A stretch of DNA of 64,000 nucleotides from Gammaproteobacteria bacterium (lineage in GTDB: Bacteria > Pseudomonadota > Gammaproteobacteria > Pseudomonadales > Pseudohongiellaceae). The notes beneath the pieces were generated by a model. That model was not told the origin of the DNA. It searched no databases and saw only the letters and a list, made by a program, of their open reading frames with translations. A program made the position numbers and the translations under genes. Positions 39,577-48,993 of this stretch are shown piece after piece; within the stretch, counting starts at the first letter, position 1, and every line of letters starts with the position of its first letter. Where the stretch lies: the NCBI GenBank assembly GCA_021773355.1, contig JAJFKE010000049.1:230260-294259 (forward strand), in the 5' to 3' direction.

Positions 39577-41784
39577 ATGGATGTCTCCCACATACTCGAT
39601 TCCCTCAATGACGAGCAACGTAACGCGGTGGCCAACCCTGCACAGCACTTATTAGTGCTTGCCGGTGCAGGCAGCGGTAAGACTCGGGTGTTGGTGCATA
39701 GAATTGCCTGGCTATTAGAGGCCGAGCAGGCATCGCCCTTTTCTATCCTTGCCGTCACCTTTACCAATAAGGCGGCGCGTGAGATGCGGGGTCGCATCGA
39801 GACCTTGATGGGCCATACTTTTGCCGGCATGTGGGTAGGAACATTTCATGGTCTGGCACATCGGCTGCTGCGCTCCCATTGGCAGGAAGCCGGTCTGCTA
39901 GAAGATTTCCAGATACTGGATAGTGATGACCAACTGCGCCTGCTAAAACGCATTAATCGTTCCCTGCAGATAGACGAAGACAAATGGCCCGCAAAACAAT
40001 GTCAGTGGTATATCAACTCGCAAAAAGATGAGGGTCTGCGTTCGGCTAACATCGATCATTTCGAAGACGATTACACCAAGACCATGCTAGAGGTGTATAA
40101 GGCCTACGAAGAAGCTTGTGATCGCGGCGGCATGATCGATTTTGGCGAAATCCTGCTTAGAGCGCATGAGCTTTGGCTGAAGAATCCACAAATACTGCAG
40201 CACTACCAAAACCGTTTTCAGCATATTCTGGTGGATGAGTTTCAAGACACCAACTCAATTCAATATGCCTGGCTACAGGTTTTAGCCGGAACTCAGAATC
40301 AACTCATGGTTGTTGGCGACGACGATCAATCAATATACGGATGGCGCGGTGCCAAGATCGAGAATATTCAACAGTTCAACGTAGATTTCAGCGATGCCGA
40401 CACGGTGCGGCTGGAACAAAACTATCGCTCCACATCTACGATCCTGAAAGCCGCAAACAAACTTATCTCCAACAATCAGGGTCGCTTAGGCAAAAACCTG
40501 TGGACCGAAGGTGGAGACGGCGAACAAATCAGCGTGTATGAAGCCTTTAACGAACAGGACGAGGCGCGTTTCATCGTTGATAGAGTGCAGGACTGGTTCA
40601 ATAATGGCAATCAACGCTCCGAGGCAGCCATTCTCTATCGCTCCAATGCGCAATCCCGTGAGCTGGAGGAAGCCTTACTGCGAGTGGGTATGCCCTATAG
40701 AATCTATGGCGGCCATCGCTTCTATGAGCGTCTTGAGATAAAAAACGCACTGGCCTATTTGCGACTGATCGTAAACAGAAATGATGACACTGCTCTCGAG
40801 AGAGTGATAAACGTTCCAACTCGAGGAATTGGTGGTCGCACCATTGAACAGATTCGCTCTCTGGCTAGAACAGAAAACTGTTCCCTATGGCAAGCTTGTG
40901 CGAAATGCGTGAATGAATCATTGATGACTTCCCGTGCCACTAACTCCGTGCTGGCTTTCCTGGAATTAATCGACAATTTAAACAGCGCCTGTGATGAGTT
41001 GGAATTGGCGGAGAAAGCCGAGCATATTATTACACACACTGGACTGATTCAGCATCATGAGAAGGAAGGTGGTGAAAAAGCCCGAGCAAGAATTGAGAAT
41101 CTGGAAGAACTTGTTACCGCGGCCAGCAATTTTGATGATCCGGAAATCGACGAGGATTTTGATCTGAAGTCGAATGCCTTCTTGTCTGCATTTCTCGACC
41201 AAGCTGCACTGGATGCCGGCGAGACTCAAGCAGATGAAGCCGACGATGCTGTGCAATTGATGACCTTACACTCAGCTAAGGGTTTGGAGTTTCAGCTAGT
41301 CTTTCTGGCGGGCCTGGAAGAAGGCTTGTTTCCTCACAAAATGTCTATGGACAATATTGCCGGACTGGAAGAGGAAAGACGGCTTTGCTATGTGGGTATC
41401 ACCAGGGCAAAATCAAAATTGTATTTAAGCCATGCTGAATCTCGACGCCTTCATGGCGACGTAAACCTTTGCCGTCCATCGCGCTTTATCAATGAAATTC
41501 CAAGCGAGCTGCTAGACGAGATCCGGATGAAGTCCAGCGTCAGCCGTCCCTCTTTTGGCAATACTCGAATCGGACGCAATGTCAGTAGTAAACTTAACGG
41601 CAATGTGGAAGTTCCTGAAACCGATTTGTCCCTGGGACAACGGGTAGTCCATGGCAAGTTTGGTGAAGGCATAGTGCTTAACTACGAAGGTCAAGGGCCG
41701 AACGCGAGAGTCCAGGTAAACTTCGATGCGGTAGGCAGCAAATGGTTGGTACTATCCTATGCCAAGCTGGAAGTATTGGCATAA
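39577..41784 (+). CDS. uvrD: DNA helicase II UvrD
   Basis: A 735-residue SF1A helicase for nucleotide excision and mismatch repair. LNDEQRNAVANPAQHLLVLA and AGAGSGKTRVLVHRIAWLL (Walker A), FTNKAAREMRGRIE, HILVDEFQDTNSIQYAWLQ (motif II), GDDDQSIYGWRGAKIENI (III), LEQNYRST (IV), LMTLHSAKGLEFQLVFLAGL (V) and EEERRLCYVGITRAKSKLYL (VI). The C-terminal tail DLSLGQRVVHGKFGEGIVL is the RNA-polymerase-binding Tudor-like fold. Confidence 0.97.
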   Translation: MDVSHILDSLNDEQRNAVANPAQHLLVLAGAGSGKTRVLVHRIAWLLEAEQASPFSILAVTFTNKAAREMRGRIETLMGHTFAGMWVGTFHGLAHRLLRSHWQEAGLLEDFQILDSDDQLRLLKRINRSLQIDEDKWPAKQCQWYINSQKDEGLRSANIDHFEDDYTKTMLEVYKAYEEACDRGGMIDFGEILLRAHELWLKNPQILQHYQNRFQHILVDEFQDTNSIQYAWLQVLAGTQNQLMVVGDDDQSIYGWRGAKIENIQQFNVDFSDADTVRLEQNYRSTSTILKAANKLISNNQGRLGKNLWTEGGDGEQISVYEAFNEQDEARFIVDRVQDWFNNGNQRSEAAILYRSNAQSRELEEALLRVGMPYRIYGGHRFYERLEIKNALAYLRLIVNRNDDTALERVINVPTRGIGGRTIEQIRSLARTENCSLWQACAKCVNESLMTSRATNSVLAFLELIDNLNSACDELELAEKAEHIITHTGLIQHHEKEGGEKARARIENLEELVTAASNFDDPEIDEDFDLKSNAFLSAFLDQAALDAGETQADEADDAVQLMTLHSAKGLEFQLVFLAGLEEGLFPHKMSMDNIAGLEEERRLCYVGITRAKSKLYLSHAESRRLHGDVNLCRPSRFINEIPSELLDEIRMKSSVSRPSFGNTRIGRNVSSKLNGNVEVPETDLSLGQRVVHGKFGEGIVLNYEGQGPNARVQVNFDAVGSKWLVLSYAKLEVLA

Positions 41785-41816
41785 TTAGGAGTTAACCCGC
41801 ACAGGGATTAGAAATC

Positions 41817-42956
41817 ATGCTTTTCAAGACAACATCGTATTTAACAACAAGAAAATTATTGTTAGTGTCCTTACTATCTGCCCTCGCTGCCTGCGGTGGA
41901 GAAACTTCATCAAATAGTTCTGATTCCCAGGCTACAGTGACTAACAATGATGAAACCGTATACAACTGGAAGCTTATTACTTCCTGGCCGAAAAATTTAC
42001 CGGCACTGGGAACTTCACCCGAGCATTTCGCTGACATCGTGGAGAAGATGAGTAACGGCCGTATGCGCATTCGGGTTTTCGGCGCCAACGAATTAGTCGG
42101 TGGCCTGGAAGTATTTGATGCTGTTTCTCAAGGCGTGGCAGAGATTGGTCACACCGGCGCCTATTACTGGCAGGGGAAGATACCGAGCACACCGTTCTTT
42201 TCTACCATTCCTTTCGGTCTAACGGGCACAGAAATGAATGCCTGGCTTAGCTACGGTGGTGGCAATGAACTGTGGCAGGAGATTTATGCGCCTTTTAATT
42301 TAATACCGATGCGTGGTGGGAATTCCGGCACACAGATGTTTGGTTGGTTTAATAAAGAAATCAACTCGCTGTCTGACCTGCAAGGCTTGAAAATGAGAAT
42401 TCCCGGCCTGGGCGGCGAAGTTTTTAGTCGTGCCGGTGGTACTCCGGTGACCATGCAGGTAAGCGAGGTATTTACAGCCATGCAAACTGGCGCCCTGGAC
42501 GCGACCGAGTTTGTAAGCCCTTTCAATGACATGGCCGCCGGATACCACACGGTCGCTGACTATTACTACTATCCTGGCTGGCATGAGCCGGGCTCTACTC
42601 TGGAAACCATCTTCAATAAAACGGCCTTCGAAGCGCTGCCGGAAGACCTGCAAGAAATTTTAAAAGCCGGCACCGAAGTCATGAATCAGCTACTAATGGA
42701 TGAACTCACAGCGCGAAACAATGAGGCCTTACGAGTACTGGTAGAAGAACATGGAGTCGAACTTAGGAAACTTCCCGATGATGTTCTGATTGAACTACGG
42801 GAAATCTCCGAGCAGGTGGTTAGTGAGCTGGCGGAATCTGATGAGGTGACACGTCGAATCTATGAATCCTACAGAAGTTTTCAGAAGGGCGTTGAGAACT
42901 ACCATCATATATCCGAGGAAGCCTATATCGAGGCACGTAAGCTACCAAGAGACTAG
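41817..42956 (+). CDS. TRAP transporter solute-binding lipoprotein, DctP family
   Basis: A 379-residue periplasmic binding protein with a lipobox (LLVSLLSALAACGG), so probably membrane-anchored. TSWPKNLPALGTSPEHFADI, GVAEIGHTGAYYWQGKIP, the arginine-bearing LQGLKMRIPGLGGEVFSRAG and GALDATEFVSPFNDMAAGYH fit the subfamily that binds 2-oxo acids or lactate-like ligands (TakP-like). Its membrane partners DctM and DctQ lie about 0.5 kb on but on the opposite strand, so the system is split into two transcripts. The ligand is an inference from subfamily resemblance. Confidence 0.9.
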   Translation: MLFKTTSYLTTRKLLLVSLLSALAACGGETSSNSSDSQATVTNNDETVYNWKLITSWPKNLPALGTSPEHFADIVEKMSNGRMRIRVFGANELVGGLEVFDAVSQGVAEIGHTGAYYWQGKIPSTPFFSTIPFGLTGTEMNAWLSYGGGNELWQEIYAPFNLIPMRGGNSGTQMFGWFNKEINSLSDLQGLKMRIPGLGGEVFSRAGGTPVTMQVSEVFTAMQTGALDATEFVSPFNDMAAGYHTVADYYYYPGWHEPGSTLETIFNKTAFEALPEDLQEILKAGTEVMNQLLMDELTARNNEALRVLVEEHGVELRKLPDDVLIELREISEQVVSELAESDEVTRRIYESYRSFQKGVENYHHISEEAYIEARKLPRD

Positions 42957-42977
42957 TTGATTGTTAGGCCTCAGAAA

Positions 42978-43376
42978 TTATTTGGGTATAGGCCTCGGCT
43001 TTCCGTCACCGTCTAACGCCACAAAAACAAAAAGTCCCTCGGCAACTTTCATCGGTTGATCTTCGATGCTAAAAATTGAAGTCCAGACCTCCACATTGAT
43101 ATGCACTGAGGTTCGCCCGGTTTTCACCACCTCTGTGAAGCAGCTAACGGTGGAACCTACCTTCACTGGACTAATAAAATGTACGTTCTGAATAGCCACC
43201 GTAGCCGAACGTCCACGGGTTGCTTTCTTGCTTGCAATACCAGCAGCCAAATCCATTTGTGAAACCAACCAGCCACCGAAGATATCTCCATTAGCATTGA
43301 TGTCTCGGGGCATAGCCAATGTCTGCAGGGCCAGTTCGCCTATGGGACCGGATTCCTGCGTCTCAGATGTGCTCAT
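42978..43376 (-). CDS. YciA-like hotdog-fold acyl-CoA thioesterase
   Basis: A 132-residue hexameric-type acyl-CoA hydrolase. TLAMPRDINANGDIFGGWLV, SQMDLAAGIASKKATRGRSA and VHFISPVKVGSTVSCFTEV match YciA (the Asp in QMDLAAG is the catalytic one). Start MSTSETQESG chosen. A version four codons longer is possible. It lies 60 bases beyond dctM on the same strand. Confidence 0.93.
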   Translation of the reverse strand: MSTSETQESGPIGELALQTLAMPRDINANGDIFGGWLVSQMDLAAGIASKKATRGRSATVAIQNVHFISPVKVGSTVSCFTEVVKTGRTSVHINVEVWTSIFSIEDQPMKVAEGLFVFVALDGDGKPRPIPK

Positions 43377-43436
43377 TCTACTCTCCAAATAATCGAGCCC
43401 TGAAGGAAGTGGACTGACTAATAAAATTATTGATCG

Positions 43437-44813
43437 CTAAAGTACCGATGGTAGCCAAGTCGCAAGCCTGGGTTGCAATGCCAGTAACAACATTAATGCG
43501 AGCTGTATAATAACGAAAGGTGCAACGCCTCTGTAAATATCACTAGTCTTTATCTCTGCCGGAGCAACGCTGCGCAAATAAAATAGAGAAAAACCAAACG
43601 GCGGAGTGAGAAATGACGTTTGTAAATTTACAGCGATCATAACTCCTAACCAAATTGGATCTAGCCCCATCGCTAAGAGTATAGGCCCCACCAAGGGCAC
43701 CACCATAAAAGTAATTTCTATAAAATCCAGAATAAAACCCAGGATAAAGATTAGCAGCATTACGACTATGGTGGCAGACACTACACCGCCAGGTAAATTC
43801 AAAAGTAATTCTTCGATCAGTACATCACCACCGAAACCTCTAAACACTGACGAAAAAATAGTCGCACCCACCAGAATCAGGTACACCATCGAGGTAACAC
43901 GCATGGTTTCAATACTAACCGACTGTAAAACGGGGAGGTTCAAAGCTCTCTTAGCTAGTGCCAGCAACATTGCGCCCATGGCACCAATACTGGCTGCTTC
44001 TGTGGGGGTTGCGATGCCAAACAGGATAGAACCCAGAACCGCCACCATTAATAACACCGGTGGTAAAAGACCCTTCAGCAACGCGGTCAACACACTGTTC
44101 TTGCCTTGCTGCAAATCCTCTTTAGGCAAAGGTGGTGCTGATTCGGGTCTGAATAAAGCGATGACAAACATATAAGTTGCATAGGCGAGGACAAGAAGTA
44201 ATCCTGGAATTATTGCGCCGGCAAACAAATCTCCGATGGAGACAAAGTCCGGTGCGAAAATTCCGGCGTCCAATTGTGACTGTTGATAGGCGTTTGAAAT
44301 AACTTCGCCGAGTAGAACCAGGCAAATGGATGGGGGGATAATTTGCCCTAGTGTTCCCGTCGCACATAAGGTACCGCAGGCAAGGGAAGGTCTGTATCCA
44401 GCCTTCATCATCGTTGGCAATGAGAGTATGCCCATGGTTACCACGGTTGCACCGACTATGCCGGTACTAGCTGCCAACAACATGCCGACAATGATCACAG
44501 AAATTCCGAGCCCTCCGGGAAATTTGCCAAACACGATCGCCATGTTCCTTAATAAATCTTCAGCGATGCGACTTCGCTCTAACATTGTTCCCATAAAAAC
44601 GAATAGCGGTACGGCGAAAAGATTTTGATTTACCAACAGACCATAGATTCGATTAGGAATCAGAGAAATATAGGCAGTATCAAATACCCCTGTGAGCGCG
44701 CCGATAGCAGCGAAAGCCAGGGACACTCCGGTAAGCGACAAGGCAACGGGATAACCCGCCATCAATACCAGACAGACCAGCAGGAAAAAGAGAATGGGGA
44801 CCAATTCTAACAT
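43437..44813 (-). CDS. TRAP transporter large permease DctM
   Basis: A 458-residue 12-helix membrane protein that forms the ion-coupled transport subunit. LFFLLVCLVLMAGYPVALSL at the start, FVFMGTMLERSRIAEDLL, GIVGATVVTMGILSLPTMMK, CATGTLGQIIPPSICLVLLG and ATPTEAASIGAMGAMLLALA are the DctM signatures. It overlaps the dctQ stop by a few bases. With dctQ and the divergent-strand binding protein it makes a full TRAP system. Confidence 0.94.
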   Translation of the reverse strand: MLELVPILFFLLVCLVLMAGYPVALSLTGVSLAFAAIGALTGVFDTAYISLIPNRIYGLLVNQNLFAVPLFVFMGTMLERSRIAEDLLRNMAIVFGKFPGGLGISVIIVGMLLAASTGIVGATVVTMGILSLPTMMKAGYRPSLACGTLCATGTLGQIIPPSICLVLLGEVISNAYQQSQLDAGIFAPDFVSIGDLFAGAIIPGLLLVLAYATYMFVIALFRPESAPPLPKEDLQQGKNSVLTALLKGLLPPVLLMVAVLGSILFGIATPTEAASIGAMGAMLLALAKRALNLPVLQSVSIETMRVTSMVYLILVGATIFSSVFRGFGGDVLIEELLLNLPGGVVSATIVVMLLIFILGFILDFIEITFMVVPLVGPILLAMGLDPIWLGVMIAVNLQTSFLTPPFGFSLFYLRSVAPAEIKTSDIYRGVAPFVIIQLALMLLLALQPRLATWLPSVL

Positions 44814-45316
44814 TCGGAATCAGTTTGCCTGATTATGGCTAGAATCTTGAGAATCTCTGAAATGCTCTGAAGCAAAAGTAGCGATGGCAAAATCAAAATG
44901 GACGCCTTGAGCAAATACACAATCGGCAATCCACTGGCCTCCGCTGACCCTTCTTTTATTCGCCAGGAAACCGCAACATAATCCCAGCTGATCCAAATAA
45001 TAAATAACGCAGAAGGAATAAGAAATAGAAGTGTTCCAATCAAATCTATCAACGCTCGATTCTTTTTCTGTAACCGGCTATAGAATATATCTACTCGAAC
45101 ATGGCCCTGTTCCTTGAGTGTATAGGCTGCTCCAACCATGAAAATCATCGCATTGATATACATAACGGATTCTTGCAGAGCTATGGAGCCAATCTGAAAC
45201 GCATAGCGAAGTATGACAATCACTGCCATGACCAGAACCATCAGTAGTGTCAACCAAGAAAAGACTTGGCCCATACGATCTGAGAGTTTATCGATGAGAT
45301 GCGAGAATTTTTCCAT
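44807..45316 (-). CDS. TRAP transporter small permease DctQ
   Basis: A 169-residue protein with four membrane segments (VFSWLTLLMVLVMAVIVILR; LQESVMYINAMIFMVGAAYT; LIDLIGTLLFLIPSALFIIW; LLKASILILPSLLLLQSISE). VRVDIFYSRLQKKNRALIDL is the usual cytoplasmic loop. It overlaps dctM by 7 bases, so translation is coupled. Confidence 0.93.
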   Translation of the reverse strand: MEKFSHLIDKLSDRMGQVFSWLTLLMVLVMAVIVILRYAFQIGSIALQESVMYINAMIFMVGAAYTLKEQGHVRVDIFYSRLQKKNRALIDLIGTLLFLIPSALFIIWISWDYVAVSWRIKEGSAEASGLPIVYLLKASILILPSLLLLQSISEILKILAIIRQTDSEC

Positions 45317-45437
45317 GAAGAGTCTATTGAGCTACGCATTTGTTTTTCTTGTTGTACGACTACGGGCCCGTGGCAGATGCCCGATTACGCATTATTGCAC
45401 ACTAACAATAGGAACTGGGGTTACCCACTATGCCACT

Positions 45438-45794
45438 CTATAGCCATGTCCTTAACAATTGATAGCTGAGTACTAGCAAGGCCACACTGCTGGTCAGGGT
45501 GAACAAGCCGAGCAGCCAGAGTAAGCCTCTCCTTACTCTGGCTGAGAAGCGGGCCCGAAACCCGGCGTCACGCGCTGGGCTGGGCGGCACGACTATAAAT
45601 AATTCGCTGGCACTGTAGAAAATCAGCGCCCAGCAAAAACCCAGAATTGCTGGAATTAGCAACTCATCCCCATGCAGCCATGGGTTCTCCAAAACACTGA
45701 GTAGTAGCAGAACAAGTGAAAAGCCGCCCAAGACAAATATAGCTAGTCGAAACCGAGCTAAAAAAGTAGCAATTCGCTGTAGGCGCTCTATCAT
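45438..45794 (-). CDS. Small membrane protein of unknown family
   Basis: A 118-residue protein with three clear hydrophobic segments: LAIFVLGGFSLVLLLLSVL, LLIPAILGFCWALIFYSASE and GLLWLLGLFTLTSSVALLVL, and short basic loops (RARFSARVRRG). I do not recognise the family. It is divergent from the DUF4265-like gene and downstream of dctQ's start on the same strand, with a 121-base gap. Confidence 0.6.
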   Translation of the reverse strand: MIERLQRIATFLARFRLAIFVLGGFSLVLLLLSVLENPWLHGDELLIPAILGFCWALIFYSASELFIVVPPSPARDAGFRARFSARVRRGLLWLLGLFTLTSSVALLVLSYQLLRTWL

Positions 45795-45885
45795 TGTTAT
45801 CCGTAATGCTAGTAGTTGGCCACCTGACCCGTCAGCTTACCCACTAAACACCGTTTCATCCACACGACTATCAAGGTGAAAGCTA

Positions 45886-46401
45886 TTGAGCCCTCCTGGC
45901 GATTTACAAACTGCGGACAGACTAGAGCTACCCTTTCTCGCTGGAATTAACCCGGAAGGCGAGCCCGTTTTCGAAAGCTTGGAGGTAGAGCTGGTTGAGG
46001 ATACTGATGACGAGGTTCGACTCCTGTGCTCACCCTTGCTGACTCGAAACCTGGCGGCGGGAGACATATTGAAGGTCATCAATCCCTCCACAGCAGAGTA
46101 CGAATTACTCAGGCGCAGCGGGAATCTCTCTATCCGCGTTTTTCGCCTGCATCAACTGGAAGTCCTGGCAGATAGTTTGACTGCCAAAATTGAAAAGCTT
46201 GGCGGAAGCCTGGATAGGCAAACTGACCGCGCCCTGGTTTATAGTATTCATTTCTCCATCGGCTTTCGCACAATTGAGGAATTATTAGCTTCCGCCTGCA
46301 CAGATTATCCGGATACAGTTTGGTATTATGGCAATGTCTACGATCCTGAAGATGGAACCACGCCCTTAGAATGGTGGCTGGATTTCGAAAACCAGGAATA
46401 A
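45886..46401 (+). CDS. DUF4265-like protein
   Basis: A 171-residue cytoplasmic protein. The start is TTG at 45886 with AAGGTGA at 45873-45879. Features matching DUF4265 are FESLEVELVEDTDDEVRLLC, SPLLTRNLAAGDILKVINP and ELLRRSGNLSIRVFRL. The C-terminal half (SLDRQTDRALVYSIHFSIGF) is less typical. Family function is unknown. The resemblance is from memory of the family, so moderate certainty. Confidence 0.65.
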   Translation: MSPPGDLQTADRLELPFLAGINPEGEPVFESLEVELVEDTDDEVRLLCSPLLTRNLAAGDILKVINPSTAEYELLRRSGNLSIRVFRLHQLEVLADSLTAKIEKLGGSLDRQTDRALVYSIHFSIGFRTIEELLASACTDYPDTVWYYGNVYDPEDGTTPLEWWLDFENQE

Positions 46402-46452
46402 TAAACCCAAGGTCTGTACAAAAATGAATCGCAATATACGAGTAATCAAACC

Positions 46453-47226
46453 ATGCTGATTGTAGTATCTCCCGCCAAATCTCTTGATTTTGAATCCAAA
46501 GCTCGTACTCGAAAATTTACCGAAGCCGAATATTTAGAAGAGTCCACACAACTTGTAAGCCAATTACGAACCATGAGTCCGGAAGATTTTTCTGAGCTTA
46601 TGCATATTAGTAGCAATCTCGGGGAGCTCAATCATCAACGCTATGCCAACTGGCATACTCCCTTCGACCTGAAGAATGCAAAGCAGGCAATCTTCGCCTT
46701 CAAGGGTGATGTCTATATAGGTTTGCAGGCAGAACAATTTTCCACCGCAGATCTAAATTTCGCACAGAAGCATCTGCGAATTCTTTCGGGTCTTTATGGC
46801 TTGTTGCGCCCTCTCGATTTAATGCAAGCCTATCGACTGGAAATGGGATCGAAGTTCAAGAACCAAAAAGGGAAAAACCTTTACGAATTCTGGGATGGCA
46901 AGCTAACAGAGAATTTGAATACTTTATTCGAGCATGAGAAAAAGCCGGTTTTGATCAACCTGGCCTCCAAAGAGTATTTCAGCGCAATAAAGCCGAATCA
47001 ACTAAAAGCGGGAATAGTGACTCCAATCTTCAAAGATTTTTCCAATGGCAAATACCGCATCGTTAGCTTCTTCGCCAAGAAAGCACGAGGTTCTATGGCG
47101 GCTTATATTATAAAGAACAGAATCAAGAGCCCCGCCAAGCTTAACGAATTCAATGTTGATGGTTATCGGTACAGTAAGGTCGAGTCTACTGCCTCACAAC
47201 CTGTGTTCCTGCGCGATCCGCAGTAG
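46453..47226 (+). CDS. yaaA: Peroxide stress protein YaaA
   Basis: A 257-residue protein of the YaaA/UPF0246 family. MLIVVSPAKSLDFESKARTR, IFAFKGDVYIGLQAEQFSTA, FAQKHLRILSGLYGLLRPLD, LMQAYRLEMGSKFKNQKGKN, INLASKEYFSAIKP and FAKKARGSMAAYIIKNRIK are conserved. In E. coli YaaA lowers free iron during peroxide stress. A terminator follows the stop. Confidence 0.95.
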   Translation: MLIVVSPAKSLDFESKARTRKFTEAEYLEESTQLVSQLRTMSPEDFSELMHISSNLGELNHQRYANWHTPFDLKNAKQAIFAFKGDVYIGLQAEQFSTADLNFAQKHLRILSGLYGLLRPLDLMQAYRLEMGSKFKNQKGKNLYEFWDGKLTENLNTLFEHEKKPVLINLASKEYFSAIKPNQLKAGIVTPIFKDFSNGKYRIVSFFAKKARGSMAAYIIKNRIKSPAKLNEFNVDGYRYSKVESTASQPVFLRDPQ

Positions 47227-47228
47227 CG

Positions 47229-47247
47229 AAACCCCTCTTGGGGGTTT
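47229..47247 (+). terminator. Hairpin terminator after yaaA
   Basis: AAACCCC (47229-47235) with GGGGTTT (47241-47247), loop of five, located three bases past the yaaA stop. The T run is only three bases plus GTTG, so it is weak. Confidence 0.5.
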
Positions 47248-47305
47248 GTTGATACGCTGCTACTTTTGGACGATTCCATCCGCACACTCACAGAGAACAC
47301 CTCGT

Positions 47306-47911
47306 ATGAATCAGCCACTACCATTCAGTCAAGCTAGCGAGAACAACAAACAGGTAATTCTCGACGTACTTAAGTGCTATCTAAAAAGTGGCGACAAGGT
47401 ACTGGAAATAGCCAGTGGCACTGGTCAGCATGCCGTGTTCATTGCTGAAAATATGCCGGAGCTGCATTGGCAGTCATCGGATATATCGAGCAATGTTGAA
47501 AGCTTGAACTTACGCATTTCTGCAGCCCAATTGGAAAACCTTCCTGCGGCTATTCCCTTGGATGTGAATCAGGAACATTGGCCATGCGACGTCCCGAATA
47601 GTATTTTCAGTGCCAATAGTCTTCACATTATGTCAGCTGATTCTGTTGAAAACTTTTTCGCGGGAGTGTGTAATCACCTGAAAGAGGGGCACTTGTTAGT
47701 TTACGGTCCCTTCAAATACGGTGGAAATTTCACCTCCGAAAGCAACGCCGGTTTTGATCTGTGGCTTAAAGACAGGAATCCCGAGAGTGGAATCAGAGAT
47801 TTTGAATGGGTAGACGGATTGACAAAAAGGTGTGGCTTCCAACTCACTGAAGATCATGTCATGCCGGCCAATAATCAGCTTCTGGTTTGGAATAGAGAAA
47901 GTAGTCGCTAA
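47306..47911 (+). CDS. DUF938 SAM-dependent methyltransferase
   Basis: A 201-residue protein starting MNQPLPFSQASENNKQVILD. The SAM motif is KVLEIASGTGQHAVFIAENM, followed by WQSSDISSNVESLN, SANSLHIMSADSVENFFAG and LLVYGPFKYGGNFTSESNAG, then FDLWLKDRNPESGIRDFEWV, all of which fit DUF938. Substrate is unknown. A frame extending back into yaaA is rejected because the family begins at this ATG. Confidence 0.9.
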   Translation: MNQPLPFSQASENNKQVILDVLKCYLKSGDKVLEIASGTGQHAVFIAENMPELHWQSSDISSNVESLNLRISAAQLENLPAAIPLDVNQEHWPCDVPNSIFSANSLHIMSADSVENFFAGVCNHLKEGHLLVYGPFKYGGNFTSESNAGFDLWLKDRNPESGIRDFEWVDGLTKRCGFQLTEDHVMPANNQLLVWNRESSR

Positions 47912-47955
47912 CTTTTCCCTCAAGGATCTCGTCTTAAAAAGTGGACAGTAATTAT

Positions 47956-48930
47956 CTATACCATGTTTATAATGACTTTACCTTTGTGCTCAGCTTTTAG
48001 GAAGTGCGCCATGGCTTCGCGATACTTATCAAGTGCGTAGGGTCCATCTATAATCGGTTTCACTTTCCCGGATTCGAACATCTCTGTCATATACGCTAAA
48101 TCCTTGTTAGGTTTCTGCGCTATGACAAAAATTTTCTTCTTACTGAATAATGACAGAGGGAAACTTATTAGTAGTGCCTGAAGGTATCGTGGCATCGAGC
48201 CACCAACTGTCGCATAGATGCCGGTAGGACTGAGCGCTCTAATGTAGTCAAAAGCTGATCGGCTTGTCTTGGTGTCCAAAATAAGATCGTACTGCATTCC
48301 ATTTCTAGTGAAGTCTTCTTTTGTGTAGTCAATAACATGATCAGCACCCAGCGAGCTCAACATATCAAGTTTGATCCCACTATCGACAACGGTTACCTCC
48401 GCACCGATCTGTTTCGCAATTTGTACGCCAAACGTGCCGACACCACCTCCTGCCCCATTAATTAGAAGTTTTTGTCCAGCTTGTAGTTTTCCAACATCAA
48501 TTAGACCCTGCACCATTAGTTGAGCTGCTTGTGGAAAGGATGCGGCTTGAACAAATGTCATCTGTTTGGATTTGAGTGCCAAAGCAGTCTCTGGGGCGCA
48601 TACATATTCCGCGAAACTACCAAATCCGGACACACATAGATCCCCAAACACTTCATCACCCGGCTGAAACTTTGTTACGCCAGTTCCAATAGCTTCTATC
48701 GTTCCAGCTACATCACAACCTGGTATTTGAAATCTGCGCTTCGGCTTCATCCAGCCGTACCAGTGGCGCATGAAATAGGGCTTGCCTGAATAAAGACCCT
48801 CTTCCCAATCATTGACTGCAGCCGCATGCACCTTTATTAGGACCTCTGCTTCCTTCGGGACTGGCTTCTCTACGTCCTTCAACTGAAGGACATCCAATGT
48901 GCCATATTCTGAGAAAGTGATTGCTCTCAT
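47956..48930 (-). CDS. Zinc-independent MDR alcohol dehydrogenase/quinone reductase
   Basis: A 324-residue MDR superfamily protein. MRAITFSEYGTLDVLQLKDV, VHAAAVNDWEEGLYSGKPYF, FQIPGCDVAGTIEAIGTGVT and the Rossmann motif LLINGAGGGVGTFGVQIAKQ, then SLGADHVIDYTKEDFTRNGM are those of quinone-oxidoreductase-like enzymes. No zinc-binding cysteines are seen in the expected place. It is a paralogue of the next gene on the strand (about 60 bases away), and both lie behind the Nudix regulator. Electron acceptor is unknown. Confidence 0.88.
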   Translation of the reverse strand: MRAITFSEYGTLDVLQLKDVEKPVPKEAEVLIKVHAAAVNDWEEGLYSGKPYFMRHWYGWMKPKRRFQIPGCDVAGTIEAIGTGVTKFQPGDEVFGDLCVSGFGSFAEYVCAPETALALKSKQMTFVQAASFPQAAQLMVQGLIDVGKLQAGQKLLINGAGGGVGTFGVQIAKQIGAEVTVVDSGIKLDMLSSLGADHVIDYTKEDFTRNGMQYDLILDTKTSRSAFDYIRALSPTGIYATVGGSMPRYLQALLISFPLSLFSKKKIFVIAQKPNKDLAYMTEMFESGKVKPIIDGPYALDKYREAMAHFLKAEHKGKVIINMV

Positions 48931-48993
48931 TGCCGTTCTCCAAACTATTTCCAATTTTGATAACATGTCGAGCCTAGTGAAACCAAATAGTAT

